A stretch of 64,000 nucleotides of DNA, taken from Paratinospora sagittata (Eukaryota > Streptophyta > Magnoliopsida > Ranunculales > Menispermaceae). The position numbers and the translations under genes are program-made. The DNA is taken from NCBI GenBank assembly GCA_035771175.1, contig CM069603.1:26016286-26080285 (forward strand), read 5' to 3'. Shown one piece after another: positions 1 to 11,559 of the stretch (positions within the stretch are counted from its first letter, which is position 1; every line of letters begins with the position of its first letter). The notes beneath the pieces are model-generated. The model did not search any database and was not told the DNA's origin. It saw nothing but the letters and a program-made list of their open reading frames with translations.

Positions 1-1589
1 ATTGAAGGACAATCAGCGTCCTGAAAGTTACTAAGTTGATTCCAAAAGGTGAGGGCGCTCCTATCCAGGTAGCGTCCTGATGGATTATTCAACTTATAAC
101 TATCAGCGTCCTCAAAGATACATTCTTTGAAGAACTTAAGAAATCTTTCAATGAGCTGATGTTGAATCAGGGTTCTGACCACTTTTAAAGGTTAACTAAA
201 AAGGAGGCCGCTATTATACAAGTAAGTGTCCTAATAAATCAGTTCAATTCAACCTTGAACATTATCAGCACCTTAATGAGTCGTCAGCGTCTTGACTTAA
301 CAAGTTGAGGAGAGTGCTGCTATCTCATTAGCATCCTGAAAAACTCTTTAAAAAAGAGTTTTGACTCGCGAATAAATAATTTGTAAATGCGAATAAAAAC
401 TCGATAAATTTCATATTAAATATATTAAATTAAATCATTTGAAATATCGTAAAACGAATGATCAAAACATGCAAGTATGCCAGTGGTTTGTGCATAGTTT
501 TGGAAAACGTTTGAGCAATATCACAATTAGAGAAAGATTTACCTTAAACACTTTGTGTATTTCTCATTTCTCATAATCATTAAATCCAACTTTTCATTAT
601 GAGATCTTCAGGAAGAATTTTCGCGTTGAGGTTGAATGTCTTGAACGTTGATCGAGAGATGAAGACTTGAAGCTTGATCTAATCGTTCGAGTGAGGTGAT
701 CATGAAATCTAGATATGATCGTTGAAGTCCTTTTGATTGAAACGATCTTGACCGTTGGATGTGATCTTGAGTTCCTCGATCGAGTCGTTCCTTAGCTTTT
801 TGCATTTCCTTAGGTGTTGAGATAAGTTCTTGATAAACGCACGTTTAGCACCAAAAAGTACTTTGTTTGTGATCATCAAAATATACTTTATCACTGTATA
901 TTTAGGGACGAGCAAGTGATGAACCATATAGGTTAACATCAGCATCCTGACTTATCAAGTTCACAAGAGCACTGCTAACTCATTTGCGACCTGAAAGACT
1001 CTTTAAAAACAGTTTTGACTTGCGATTAAATATACGATAAATGCGAATAAAAACTTGTTAAATTTCGAATTACATATAGAAAATTAAATCATTTGAAATA
1101 CCGTAAAACGTATGATCAAAACATGAAAGTATGCAAGTGGTTTGTGCTTGGTTTTGTAAAATGTTTGAGCCACGTCGATTAGAGAAATATATACCTTAAA
1201 TACTGTGTATTTCACATTTTCTCATAATCTTTAAATCCAACTCTTTATTATGAGATCTTCAATAAGAACTTCACGCTGGAGTTGAATTTCTTGAACGTTG
1301 ATCGAAAGATGAGAACTTGAAGCTTGATCGAATCATTCGTGTGAAGTGATTTTGAAATTATGATGTGATCATTGAGGTCCTTTTGATTGAAACGATCTTG
1401 AACGTCTGATATGACCTTTGAGTTCCTTGATCTAATCGTTCCTTGGCTTTTTGCATTTCCTGAGGTACTATGGTGAAGTCTTCATTAAGGTTCGTTAGCA
1501 CCGAAAAGTATTTTGTTTGTGATCATTAAAATATACTTCATCACAGTATATTTAGGGTCGAGCTAAGTGATGAACCGCATGGGTTAACA
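1..1589 (-). mobile_element. A1 element: 3' LTR of SIRE-like family A (cut by window start)
   Basis: On the minus strand this LTR would begin with TGTTAACCCATGCGG at 1589, directly after a polypurine tract. It matches the 5' LTR at 4262-7061 along its visible length, including the block with repeated AGCGTCCTG at 1-340 and the conserved ATGAGATCTTC segment near 600 and 1250. The window starts inside U3, so R and U5 are not seen. It contains two tandem, diverged copies of a ~650-bp segment (about 360-950 and 1000-1589), which the 5' LTR does not have twice. Short open frames such as 608-805 and 709-945 are chance frames inside the LTR. Confidence 0.85.
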
Positions 1590-1830
1590 ATCTCCCCCTT
1601 TTTTATGATAGCAAACAAATCGAAAAATTAAGCACATTAAGCAAAAAGATCAAAGTTAAAATATTTTCCCTATCTATTTCTCTTATTTTTCTTCTATTTC
1701 TTTTATTTTTCTTGTATTTCTTCTCCCCCTTTGATATTATCAAAAAGGTTAAGAAAAGAAACTAAGATCTCCCCATGTGACGTAGTAGAGTAACGAAGCT
1801 CCCCCTTATATGGAGACTCCTCCTTACTTT
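1590..1830 (-). promoter_or_regulatory. Polypurine tract of A1 plus further PPT-like tracts
   Basis: Immediately inside the 3' LTR the minus strand reads AAAAAAGGGGGAGATT, the expected plus-strand primer. Similar tracts follow near 1722-1733, 1798-1808 and, weaker, 1815-1825. The same set recurs at equivalent positions in A2 (51024, 51146, 51222, 51241) and in element I (62270, 62410, 62500, 62523), so the extra copies are conserved rather than accidental. Confidence 0.75.
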
Positions 1831-3400
1831 GTGCATTCACCCTCAAGATGATTTATGACAATGTGTCATAGTTAGGTACGTGAGAATGCGTAAGGTCTAC
1901 TATATTGTTAGTCACGAGAGAAACAAATCTTATCCTTAAGCACATTGAGAAATAGTTTGACTTATTCATAGGCTATAATATTTGAAATAATAGCATAGCC
2001 GAGAATCGTAGTCATAGGGAATGAGAAAGAATTGCCAAAAAATGAATTCATAAAGAATTTCTAATCGTGAGCAATTATTCTCCTGGTGCTTGACATACGT
2101 AGATTTGATAATTAGTTCAAGTCAAACACATAGTATGCTTTAAAATTTGCAAATAATCAAGCATAAGCATACTCATAGCATAGGCAAAATAATTTATTAT
2201 TAAGCAAGGCCTAGTTGTTATGATTCTAACATAATGCAAAGTATATAGTTTAAAGCACATGGAAACTATTAGACATCAAAAATCACAATCAATTGATACA
2301 TTCAAGATTCAATATTAAAGAGTAGCATCAATGACATGTGAAATGGAAAATTATAAACTTTCCATAGTTTAGACATGTGAAGATATATATGATGAATATC
2401 AAGGTCTAAACATGATGAATATATGCTAAATTTCATAGATATCATTTAAGCAACAACATACATTCATTTTCCTATACTAGGCAAATATTTTCAATTGAAG
2501 CATGGCCTAGAATGTTTGATTCAATGACTCTAATGAGAAAGCATTTGGGAGGGTATGTACTCATTAGAAATCATATGTCCATGAGTTTGATGCTATCATG
2601 ATATGGTATGAAGCAGATGCATCAAAGTCAGGAATTCATTGAAAGGATAATGTCAGAAGATAATAATCATGAGTGTAAGCAATATTCTCTTCAAGATATA
2701 TAGGCGTAGGATATGAGATTGTGTACATGGCCTATAATCATTTGCATATTCATAAGTCTTGCATAGATATGATTTTCTAAGTTCAAAGCAAACATGATCA
2801 TGATATGAACTAGCAAAGGCAGAAATAAATTGTTAAAGCACAGCCTAGCTATTGTGTACCTCATCAGATAATCAAATATCACATATGAGTTCAAGATAAG
2901 CAGATAATCATGATATTCATAATAGATGATGTAGGATAAGTATATAGTCATGGTATTTATCAGATAGTCACAAAAATTCATATTAGATACTAAAGATAGA
3001 TGTGACCAATCATAAGAAAGATACCACAAATATACTGATATCATGAGATCGTATAAGCAGCCATAGTACTGAAGCTTAAACCAACAGATTGTAAATGGTG
3101 ACTAGTGTGCAGTGTACAACATATGAAGATGAAATAGAACAGACACACAGCATCAAGCAGACCAGTCATTCAAACATAATAACGCATGATTGAACAAAAA
3201 TCACGAAGTGCAGTGTGCAAATCAAAAAATGAATGAGAGATGGAAAGTAAGCTTAGAAAAACTAGTTAAACCAATCCTAAAAAGGAGCCACAGTTAAACA
3301 TTTTGTGTAGAGTTTTGCAAGGTCCGAAGGACCATTTTGACAAGAAGTTTTAAACAAAAAAAAAATTACACCCGGCAGACAGATAGAGGAAGAGAGCGGT
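1590..3400 (-). repeat. A1 interior: non-coding, with degenerate ~300-bp direct repeats
   Basis: No reverse transcriptase, integrase or gag similarity can be read in any frame. Three related blocks are visible around 2180-2245, 2470-2545 and 2815-2885, each with an AGGCA, AATTnnTTAAGCA, GGCCTAG series, spaced about 295 and 345 bases. The same three blocks occur in A2 at about 51600, 51900 and 52230. The interior therefore looks like a decayed tandem array of ~300-bp units carried by a non-autonomous element. The open frame at 2691-3044 has no recognisable domain and I do not call it a gene. Confidence 0.6.
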
Positions 3401-3441
3401 TGTCATCAAGCTTGGCGAGGAGTGCCCTGAGCATCACAAGA

Positions 3442-3939
3442 TTAAGTTGCGGCAGATCTCAACAGACGAGGTAGTTTGATTGTGCTTGCACTAATTCGTT
3501 CAATGTAGGCAAGAACAAGACTGAGCCTCTTTATCTGGCTCATTGCAAAGGCGAAACTCCCTTTAATTTCATCTTTAAGAACAACTTGAGACTTGTCCAA
3601 CTTTCTGAGAAGAATCATCAGCATGTCCTTTTGAAGTCTGTTGACCCTCTCAAGTTCCTTAACCTCTGCTCCTGTTCGCAAAAAAGCTCTACAACGAACT
3701 GAAAACTAGCGGAGTTGGACTCGAAGACTGGCTTAAGAGATCTTAATTGAAGTTTCTCCATGAATGGCACGGGGTGGCTCAGGCTTTATGGGAGGAGGCA
3801 TGGAGATTCTTTTAGGATACCTAATTCCACCAATTACATCAACCGATTCATCAGATGAGGAAGATAGGGAGAAACCACTCAAGGAAGATGATGATTCTTC
3901 CGTTGGTCATTTTTGTGATGTTGGGGTTTTGGATGCCAT
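3442..3939 (-). pseudogene. Family A small ORF, copy in A1 (degenerate, three in-frame stops)
   Basis: Reading minus from ATG at 3939, one frame runs about 166 codons to 3442. It starts MASKTP, passes a Ser-rich stretch with FSLSSSS, and ends in a charged, heptad-like segment (residues about 86-166). Three stops interrupt it. The copy in A2 starts at the same place relative to the primer site, also opens MASK, also has FSLSSSS and is almost the same length, so an ancestral ORF is well supported. It matches no Gag or Pol domain I know. The frame at 3764-3997 on the other strand is its shadow. Confidence 0.6.
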
Positions 3940-4241
3940 TAGAGGAGATTTGGAAGACGAAAAGATAGATTTTCTTCACAACAGATGGTGCAAGTAAAGT
4001 TGAAATGAAAATGCGACCTATAGACGTCTCGAAGGCGGTCAAGCATTAAATGCAAGATGGCATGCTTGTACGGGTTGACGTTATCGAGATGACTGCACAA
4101 TGAATAAAATATTCAAAGGTACAGATCGATGAGGCAACTAGGGTTTTCTATCCTAAGACGTGATATACGAGATACCTAAGACGAACCTTACTAATTGACC
4201 ATTTGATCTTTGGCTCTAGGCGGTTAGTCCTAATCTCTTGA

Positions 4242-4259
4242 GCACCCGCTCTGATTCCA
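4242..4259 (-). promoter_or_regulatory. Primer-binding site of A1 (tRNA-iMet type)
   Basis: The minus strand reads TGGAATCAGAGCGGGTGC two bases inside the 5' LTR edge. This is the copia-type site complementary to the initiator-Met tRNA 3' end, with one change from TGGTATCAGAGC. Confidence 0.85.
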
Positions 4260-4489
4260 ATTGTTGGTCCACCCAAGAGGAGGGTGAATTAGGTGAGATG
4301 GTCAATTTTGAATTTCTCTTTCAATAACTTAGTGGCATACATGAGTGTATTGGAATTGAATGCATAAGTAGAACTCAGACTAAATTGCAAACGTGAGACA
4401 CACAAAATTTATAGTGGTTCGGCCAAGCCTACGTCCACTACCAAATCTCCCGATTTGGATTTTCTCAATCCACTAACTGATTTTCTTAA

Positions 4490-4800
4490 GAGTGAGAACC
4501 AAACCCTTACAACTGACCTTTTACAGGTTAAAGGCAAACCTATCTTTTCATGGGCTAAAAATGAACCAAATTTTCTTTTTCTGGGATGAGAAAAAATTCA
4601 TGTTCCTTTTACGAGATAGGGAAGAACCGTTTTCCTTTTACGGGATAAGGAAGAACCGTGATCCTTTTACGGGATAAGGAACAACAGTTTCTCTTTTACA
4701 GGTTAAAAGATAACCTATCATTTTACAGGTTAAGGACGCACCTATCCTTTTACGGGATTAGGATGAATCGGTTCATTTTTACAGGTTAAGAGATAACCTA
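4490..4800 (-). repeat. Leader hairpin array, A1 5' LTR
   Basis: About ten units of ~30 bp. Each is a short inverted repeat around a loop related to TTACGGGAT or TTACAGGTT. Stems include CCTTTT/AAAGG, TCCTT/AAGGA, TCTTTT/AAAAGA and ATCC/GGAT. The stem changes between units while pairing is kept in most; two units near 4720 and 4775 have decayed. The array lies downstream of the TATA box, hence in the transcript, and ends ~230 bp before the primer site. Confidence 0.8.
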
Positions 4801-5507
4801 CATTCACTGTTTCTTGTGTTTTCAATCCAAAAACACGCCAACATTACAACAACATAATGTTGGTTTTAACTGAGTAGAACACTTTACAATTAAGCTCAAT
4901 ACATAGCATTACAAAGATATGAAATATGAATGCGTAATGCAAAGATGAAATACACTTACAGTCCTTTACCTTTCAATGTTCGGTATTGCTCAAGTGCAGT
5001 TTCGAAAAGCATGAATGATGTGATATGAAAATGAGTGCTTCTTCGAAAATAATATGATACCAATAAACATTGACTTGAAAATTGAAGGACTAGTGTAAAT
5101 CAAACACACGAACAGTTTTCAAAGTAGATATAAAATATAAGTATGAAAACTTATGGTTCAATGTTCAGTAGTTAACACTACTACTGATATAGTTCAATAC
5201 AATACTTAAGATATGAAATCAAGTACAACTGTATTTCTTATGAATTATATCTCAAATTCTATCTTCAGCAAGAATGATACCAAGTATGAATTAGTGTTAA
5301 GAATTTGAGTAGATACTAGATCAAATAGATTTTCAGAGATAGAATAAAATTGAAGCGCAGTATGAAAATCTTTTGAATATGTAAAGGTATTAGTGAAAAA
5401 TATTTTGAAAGTTTAGCTATTTGAAAAATATTTTGACACAGACTAACTTTCAAAAAGTATTGGCACAATACAAAATGATTGGCAAGTTGTTTGATCTTAA
5501 GTGCTGG

Positions 5508-5515
5508 TATTTATA
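5508..5515 (-). promoter_or_regulatory. TATA box of A1 5' LTR
   Basis: TATAAATA on the minus strand, conserved at the equivalent site of A3 (9687-9694) and of the A2 3' LTR (49399-49406). Confidence 0.65.
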
Positions 5516-5779
5516 GACTTAACAAGACATAGTCGTTAAACATTTGAAGTTCAAATAATATGAACGTTTAAACGTAACGGCTAGAATGTTATATGAAAAT
5601 GGCAACTGCAATTTTCACTAACATCCTGGTTCTTTTCAGATTACATGAAAAAGTAAAGTTTTAGAGAAACTTGATTCATGCATCAGAGATAATCTCTGAT
5701 AAGTGTAAAAAGGACTCTGCGCAAAAATTCGTTCTAAGAAAATAGACTGATGTAGTGTACTTGTTCGAACAGTGACGGT

Positions 5780-6480
5780 TGTTGAATTAGTATCCTGATT
5801 CCACAATCAGTGTCCTGATGCATAATATCAACTTTGTCATTTTGTTCCTTGAGGGTGCTCATTACGTATAAGTGTCCTGCTGAGCAATGAAGTGAAGGCG
5901 CTACTGAATTGTAAGTGTCCCGACTTACTTTTACATTTAAACGACTTAACCCTGAGGCCGCTAATGCACAATTAGCGTCCTGCTATGTTTTAAAATAATT
6001 AAGTGCATGAGGGCTCTACTTTCCGAGTAAGCGTCCTACCAGTTAAAACATAAAACACAATATGAGGGCGCTACAACACTGTAAGCGTCCTATCACATAT
6101 TAAAAACATTTGAAACCAAAAACAAGTACGTTGAAGGACAATAAGGGTTCTGATAGTTATTAAGTTGATTCCTAAAGGTGAGGGTGCTCCTATTCAGGTA
6201 GTGTCCTGAAAGTTTATTCAATTTATAACTATCAGCGTTCTCAAAGATAGAATCTTTGAAGAACTTTAGAAATCTTTCAGTAAGTTGATACTGAATTAGC
6301 GTTCTGACAACTTCAGAGGATGACTAAAGGGAGGCCGCTACTTTACAAGTGAGCGTCCTGATTAAATAATTCAATTCAACCTTGAGTGTTATCACCGTCG
6401 TAATGAACTATCAGCGTCCTGACTTATCAAGTTAAGGACAGCGCTGCTAACTCATTAACTTCCTGAAAGACTCTTTAAAA
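5780..6480 (-). repeat. U3 array of AGGGCGCT...AGCGTCCT inverted repeats, A1
   Basis: About ten units, each with GGGCGCT (or GGCCGCT) and, ~12 bases on, AGCGTCCTG, its near reverse complement. Inner bases are often complementary too: CGCTAAT at 5959-5965 with ATTAGCG at 5971-5977, TACT at 6017-6020 with AGTA at 6026-6029. Units are ~60-70 bp apart and lie upstream of the TATA box in element sense. Confidence 0.75.
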
Positions 6481-7066
6481 ATAGTTTTGCCTCACAATTA
6501 AATATATGATAAATGCAAATAAAAATTTGGTAAATTTCAAATTACATATAAAAAATTAAATCATTTGAAATATCATAAAACGTATGATCAAAACATGCAA
6601 TTATGCAAGTGGTTTATGCATGGTTTCAGAAAACGTTTGAGCAATGCCGATTAGAGAAAAATATACCTTAAATACTGTGTATTTTATATTTTCTCGTAAT
6701 CTTTAAATCCAACTCTTTATTATGAGATCTTCAATAAAAACTTCGCGCAAGAGTTGAATTTCTTGAACGTTATTTGAAAGATGAAGACTTGAAGCTTGAT
6801 CGAATCGTTCGTGTGAAGTGATCTTGAAATCATGATGTGATCATTGAGGTCCTTTTGATTGAAACGATCTTGATCGTCTGATATGACCTTTGAGTTCCAT
6901 GATTGAACCGTTCCTTGGCTTTTTGCATTTCCTGAGGTGCTATTGTGAAATCTTGATTAAGGCTCGTTAGCACTAAAAAGTACTTTGTTTGTGATATTCA
7001 AAATATACTTCATCACAGTATATTTAGGGACAAGCTAACTGATAAACCGCATAGGTTAACACCCCG

Positions 7067-8084
7067 TGTTGGCCCAAATATGTCCAAGAAGAGGGTGAAT
7101 TGGACACTTAGAAGATTTTAACCTTTCTTGATAATTTGCAAAATATTGAAAGCAGATTAAACAAAGTATAGCAAATAAATACGATAAATGTAAAAGAAAC
7201 AATGCAATCAGGAGTTATAGTGGTTCGGCCTCACCCACATCCATTAACTAACCTCCTCAGTTAGGATTTCTTCAAACTCCACTATAGACCTTCTTACGGG
7301 TAAAGATCAAACCGATACACTTTCTCAACTTACGGGTGTTAGAACTACCGTTTCTCAACTTACGGGTGTGAGAAGACCGATTCTCAACTTACGGGTGTGA
7401 GAAGACCGATTACAACTTTGAGCAACACTTGCTCTAGCCCAGTGACTAACCAATCACTGCAAACTGAATACAAGATGAGATATGATTCCCTTTCCTTTGA
7501 ATCAAAGTGATACTTACAAAGTTTTGGATTGAACCTTCTGTTACCACAAATTCAGAAAAAATATGTATGATGAAGTTTGGTTGAAAACAGGTTCAAAGAG
7601 CTTTTGTCTTCTTCAATGGATTTTGATAATGATGAAGATGAAGATCAATCAATCCAGAAGACTTGATATTTTTCTTTCAAAAATTATCGTAAGTTCAAGC
7701 ACAATCGAAAGAAGACTAACTTTCAAAAAGTTTTTGCACAAGTGAAAACTGTTAATACATTTTTGAATGAATATTAGTATTCGTATTGATTCGTTGTTAT
7801 TCTACTCTAAGGCAACACATATATATAGAAATAACAGAGGCGCAATAGACTCGGTGAATTTTGGTGTTCTAGGTTATTTTAAATACAACGTCTACATTTT
7901 TTCCCAAAATGGATCTATTAAGCTTTGTGCATATTATGGCAATAACACCTGAATCATCTGATTATTCACGAAAAAGGAGTTTTCTAACAAAGTATTAGAA
8001 TGTTCAAAAAGTTCTGATAAGTTTTCATACGGTTATGAAAAAGTTAACAGAAATAGTGTCAGTGTCAGAACAGTAGCATTGTTG
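7067..8084 (-). mobile_element. B element: 3' LTR, truncated (U3 lost)
   Basis: Starts TGTTGGCCCAAATATG on the plus strand and follows the B 5' LTR (13425 onwards) to about 8084, where the match stops at CATTGTTG. The last ~874 bases of the LTR (U3, equivalent to 14575-15448), the polypurine tract and the end of pol are missing, so a deletion joined R-U5 straight to pol sequence. Open frames 7563-7745 and 7767-7952 are inside the LTR and not genes. Confidence 0.75.
7285..7415 (-). repeat. Leader hairpin array, B 3' LTR
   Basis: One TTACGGGT unit near 7290 followed by three or four units with stem TTCTCA/TGAGAA around the loop ACTTACGGGTG. Same layout as in the B 5' LTR at 13640-13860, with fewer units. 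Confidence 0.75.
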
Positions 8085-8734
8085 GGAAAGACCTTGAAGC
8101 AACCTAGAGTTTTTAGAAGATTCTAAATATTTTTCAGGTGTTAACCTATACGGTTCATCACTTGCTTGTCCCTAAATATACTGTGATAAAGTATATTTTG
8201 ATGATCACAATCAAAGTGTTTTTTGGTGTTAAACGTGCGTTTATCAAGAACTTACCTCAGCACCTACGAAAATGCAAAAAGCTAAGGAACGACTCGATCA
8301 AGGAACTCAAGATCACATCCAACAGTCAAGAACGTTTCAATCAAAAGGACTTCAACGATCATATCTAGATTTCAAGATCGCCTCACTCGAACGATTCAAT
8401 CAAGCTTCAAGTCTTCATCTTTTGATCAACGTTCAAGATATTCAACACCAGCGCAAAAATTCTTCTTGAAGATCTCATAATGAAGAGTTTGATTTAACGA
8501 TTATGAGAAATGAGAAATACACAAAGTGTTTAAGGTATATCTTTCTCTAATCGTGTTATTGCTCAAACGTTTTTCGAATCCATGCACAAACCACTTGCAT
8601 ACTTGCATGTTTTGATCATACATTTTACGGTATTTCAAATGATTTAATTTTATATCTTTAATTTAAAATTTATCGAGTTTTTATTCGCATTTATCGATTA
8701 TTTAATCACGAGTCAAAACCATTTTTAAAAAGTC

Positions 8735-9420
8735 TTTCATGACACTAATGAGATAGCATGGTTCTCTTAAACTTGTTAAGTCAAGACGCTGACGACTCAT
8801 TAGGACGCTAATAACGTTCAAGGTTGAATTGAACTGATTTACTAGGACGCTTACTTGTATACTAGCGGCCTCATTTTTTGTCAACCTTTAAAAGTTGTTA
8901 GGACGCTGATTCAACATCAGCTCACTGAAAGATTTCTTAAGTTCTTCAAAGAATGTATCTTTGAGGACACTGATAGTTATAAGTTGAATAATCTATCAGA
9001 ACGCTACCTGGATAGGAGCGCCCTCACCTTTGGGAATCAACTTAATAACTTTCAGAACGCTGATTGTCCTTCAGCGTGCTTGTGTTTGGTTTCAAACATT
9101 TTTAGCTAGTAAGACGCTTACATTGTTGTAGCACCCTCATGTTTTGTTTTATGTTTTAAAAAGGCAGGACGCTTACTCGAAAGGTAGCGCCCTCATGCAC
9201 TTACTTGTTTTAAAACATTGTAGGATGCTAAATGTACATTAACGCCCTCAAGGTTAAGTCGTTTAAGTATCAAAGTAAGTCAGGACGCTTACAAGTTAGT
9301 AGCGCCTTCACTTAAGTGTTCTACAGGATGCTTATACGTAATGAGCGCCCTCAAGGAACAAAACGACAAAGTTGATATTATGCGTCAGGACACTAATTAC
9401 GGAATCAGGACGATAATTCA
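8735..9420 (+). repeat. U3 hairpin array, A3
   Basis: Repeated AGGACGCT ... AGCGCCCT pairs in element sense, e.g. near 9113-9135, 9167-9192 and 9283-9305, upstream of the TATA box as in A1 and A2. Confidence 0.7.
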
Positions 9421-9686
9421 ACAACTGTCACTATTCGAACGAGTACACTGCATCAGTTTACTTTTTCAAAATGGACCTTTGCTCAGAGTCCTTTTCAAAC
9501 TTATCAGAGATCTTCTCTGGTACATGAATTAAAGTTTTCTAAAACTTTTCTTTTTCATGAATCTGAAAAGAACCATAATGTTACAGAAAATTGTTGTTTC
9601 CATTTTCATATAACCTTCTAGCCGTTGTGTGTAAATGTTCATATTATTTGAACTTCAAATGTCTAACGGCGATGTCCCACTAAGTC

Positions 9687-9694
9687 TATAAATA
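9687..9694 (+). promoter_or_regulatory. TATA box of A3
   Basis: TATAAATA about 270 bp downstream of the U3 hairpin array, conserved in family A. Confidence 0.6.
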
Positions 9695-10439
9695 CCAGCA
9701 CTTAGGATTAAACAACTTGCCAATCATTTTGTAGTGTGTCAATACTTTTTGAAAGTTAGTTAGTGTCAAAATATTTTTCATTATCTAAACTTTGAAGGTA
9801 TTTTTCACTGATACCTTTACGTATTCAAATGATTTTCATACTAAGCTTATTTTCATTCTATCTTTGAAAATCTATTTGATCTGGTATCAACTCAAATTCT
9901 CAGCACCGACTCATACTTGATATTATTCTTACTGAAGATAGAATTTGAGATATAGTTCATGAGAAATACAGTTGTACTTGATTTTACATCTTAAGTATTG
10001 TATTGAACTATATCAGTAGTTGCGTTAACTACTGAACACTGAACCGGGAGTTCTCTTACTTATAGTTTATATCTACTTTGAAAATTGTCTGTGTCTTTGA
10101 TATACACTAATCCTTCAATTTTCAAATCAATGTTTGTTGGTATCATATTATTTTTGAAGAAGCACTGATTTTCATATCATATTATTCATGTTTTTTGAAA
10201 CTGCACTTGAGCAATACCGAACATTAAGAGGTAAAGGACTGTAAGTGTATTTCATCTTAGCATTACGCATTCATATTTTATATCTTTGTAATGCTATGTA
10301 ATGAGCTTAATTGTAAAGTGTTTTACTCAGTTAGAGCCAACATTATTGTGTTGTAATGTTGGTGTGTTTCTGGACTGAAACAACCAGGACAAGTGAATGT
10401 AGTTCACTTAATGATTTTAGAATTGAAATCATGTAAGGT

Positions 10440-10870
10440 TATCTCAGAACCTGTAAAAGAGAAAATAATTCATCCTCACCTGCAAGTGGGAAGTTGATTC
10501 ATCCTAATCCCGTAAAAGGATAGGGGCGTCCTTAACCTGTAAAAGGATAGGTTATCTCTTAACATGTAAAAGAGAAACGGTTGTTCCTTATCCCGTAAAA
10601 GGATCATGGTTGTTCCTTATCCCGTAAAAGGATCATGGTTCTTTTGTATCCCGTAAAAGGAAAATGGTTGTTCCTTATCCCATAAAAGGATCATGGTTTT
10701 TCTTTATCCCATAAAAGGAAAACGGTTCTTCCTTATCCTGTAAAAGGAACATGGGTTTTTCCTCATCCCAGAAAAAAAAAAATTTGGTTCATCCTTAGCC
10801 CATGAAAGGATAGGCTTGCCTTTAACCAATAAAATGGCAGTTGTAACAGTTTGGTTCTCACCCGTAAGGG
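10440..10870 (+). repeat. Leader hairpin array, A3 (longest copy)
   Basis: About twelve ~28-33-bp units in element sense. Loops are variants of ATCCCGTAA; stems include ATCCT/AGGAT, TCCTT/AAGGA, CTCTT/AAGAG and TTCCTT with AAGGA. One unit has lost its right stem to a run of A near 10775. Confidence 0.8.
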
Positions 10871-11097
10871 AATCAGTTAGTGGATTGAGAAAATCTTAAT
10901 TGGGAGATTAGGTAATGGATGTAGGCTTGGCCGAACCACTATAAATCTTATGTGTCGCACGTTTGCAATTTCGTTTGAGTTCTAATTTTGCAATCAATTC
11001 CAATACACTTATGTATATCACTAAGTTATTGGAAGATAAATTTAAAATTGGCCATACCACCCAATTCAACCCCCTTCTTGGGTGGACCAACATCAGG

Positions 11098-11513
11098 TTC
11101 AAGATCTATATTCTTGGTTGAAGTTCATCTTCAAGACTTTTCTTATTTTCACTTTCATCAAAATTGACATGAATTGATTCTTCTACAGTTTGATTAGATT
11201 TGTTGAAAACTCTATAAGCTCTACTGTGATAATAATATCCTAAGAATATTCTACAGTTTGATTGATGCCTCTTGCTCTTAAATGATGATCGGGTATGCTT
11301 ACTAAGTTGACATGGTTCACATACCTTATCATTTGAGTAAGTTCCTTTCAGAATACCCTTGGCAAGATCATGTTTACCAATCCTAGATATGTTGTCCATA
11401 TTAATATGAGCTAATCTCTTATGCCATAGCCATGCATCATTACAAGAGCTAGCACTTAAACATGTTACATTTTGTTTATTCATGTTATTAAAGTTTGTGC
11501 AATATACATTCAT
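11098..11513 (-). pseudogene. B element pol remnant: GAG-pre-integrase fused to late pol sequence
   Basis: Minus frame of 135 codons. Residues about 27-80 carry the pre-integrase pattern of copia Pol (WHKRLAHIN, then CEPCQLSKHTRSSFK). The text then jumps to FLGYYYHSRAYRVFN and TVEESIHVNFDE, which in SIRE-type elements lies beyond the integrase core. The whole catalytic core is therefore deleted in frame. Downstream sequence continues across the A3 insertion at 8085-8138 before joining the truncated 3' LTR. No reverse transcriptase or RNase H remains. Confidence 0.75.
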
Positions 11514-11559
11514 AACCCTTGCAACAGTTTTATCTACATGCTTGGCAGTGCACCTATTT

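Larger units (their letters stand above)
4262..7061 (-). mobile_element. A1 element: 5' LTR of family A, 2.8 kb
   Basis: Plus-strand edges are TGTTGGTCCACCC at 4262 and GGTTAACA at 7061, the TG...CA ends of family A. In element sense (minus) the order is U3 with a hairpin-rich block (5780-6480), TATA box (5508-5515), leader with a second hairpin array (4490-4800), then primer site. The 5 bases after the end are CCCCG, followed at once by the LTR of element B; the matching duplication on the other side of A1 lies outside the window. Confidence 0.85.
8134..11097 (+). mobile_element. A3: solo LTR of family A with TSD TCAGG
   Basis: The LTR is 8139-11092 (2954 bp), opening TGTTAACCTATACGG and closing GGTGGACCAACA. 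It is flanked by exact 5-bp duplications TCAGG (8134-8138 and 11093-11097), so it is a solo LTR left by recombination between the two LTRs of a full insertion. It sits in the pol remnant of element B, whose sequence resumes at 11098. It is the only family A copy here in plus orientation. It keeps the U3 hairpins (8735-9420), the TATA box (9687-9694) and the leader array (10440-10870). Confidence 0.92.

Noticed and set aside
1..340. Regularly spaced AGCGTCCTG resembling a CRISPR array
   Set aside because: Units are degenerate, have partner GGGCGCT arms, occur in LTRs of a plant genome and have no cas genes nearby.
2691..3044. 117-codon minus-strand frame in the A1 interior
   Set aside because: Hydrophobic and Tyr-rich text from AT-rich repeats; not conserved as a frame in A2.
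7062..7066. CCCCG as target-site duplication of element B
   Set aside because: The other flank of B is GGGAT; at most it is reverse-complement-like, not a direct duplication.
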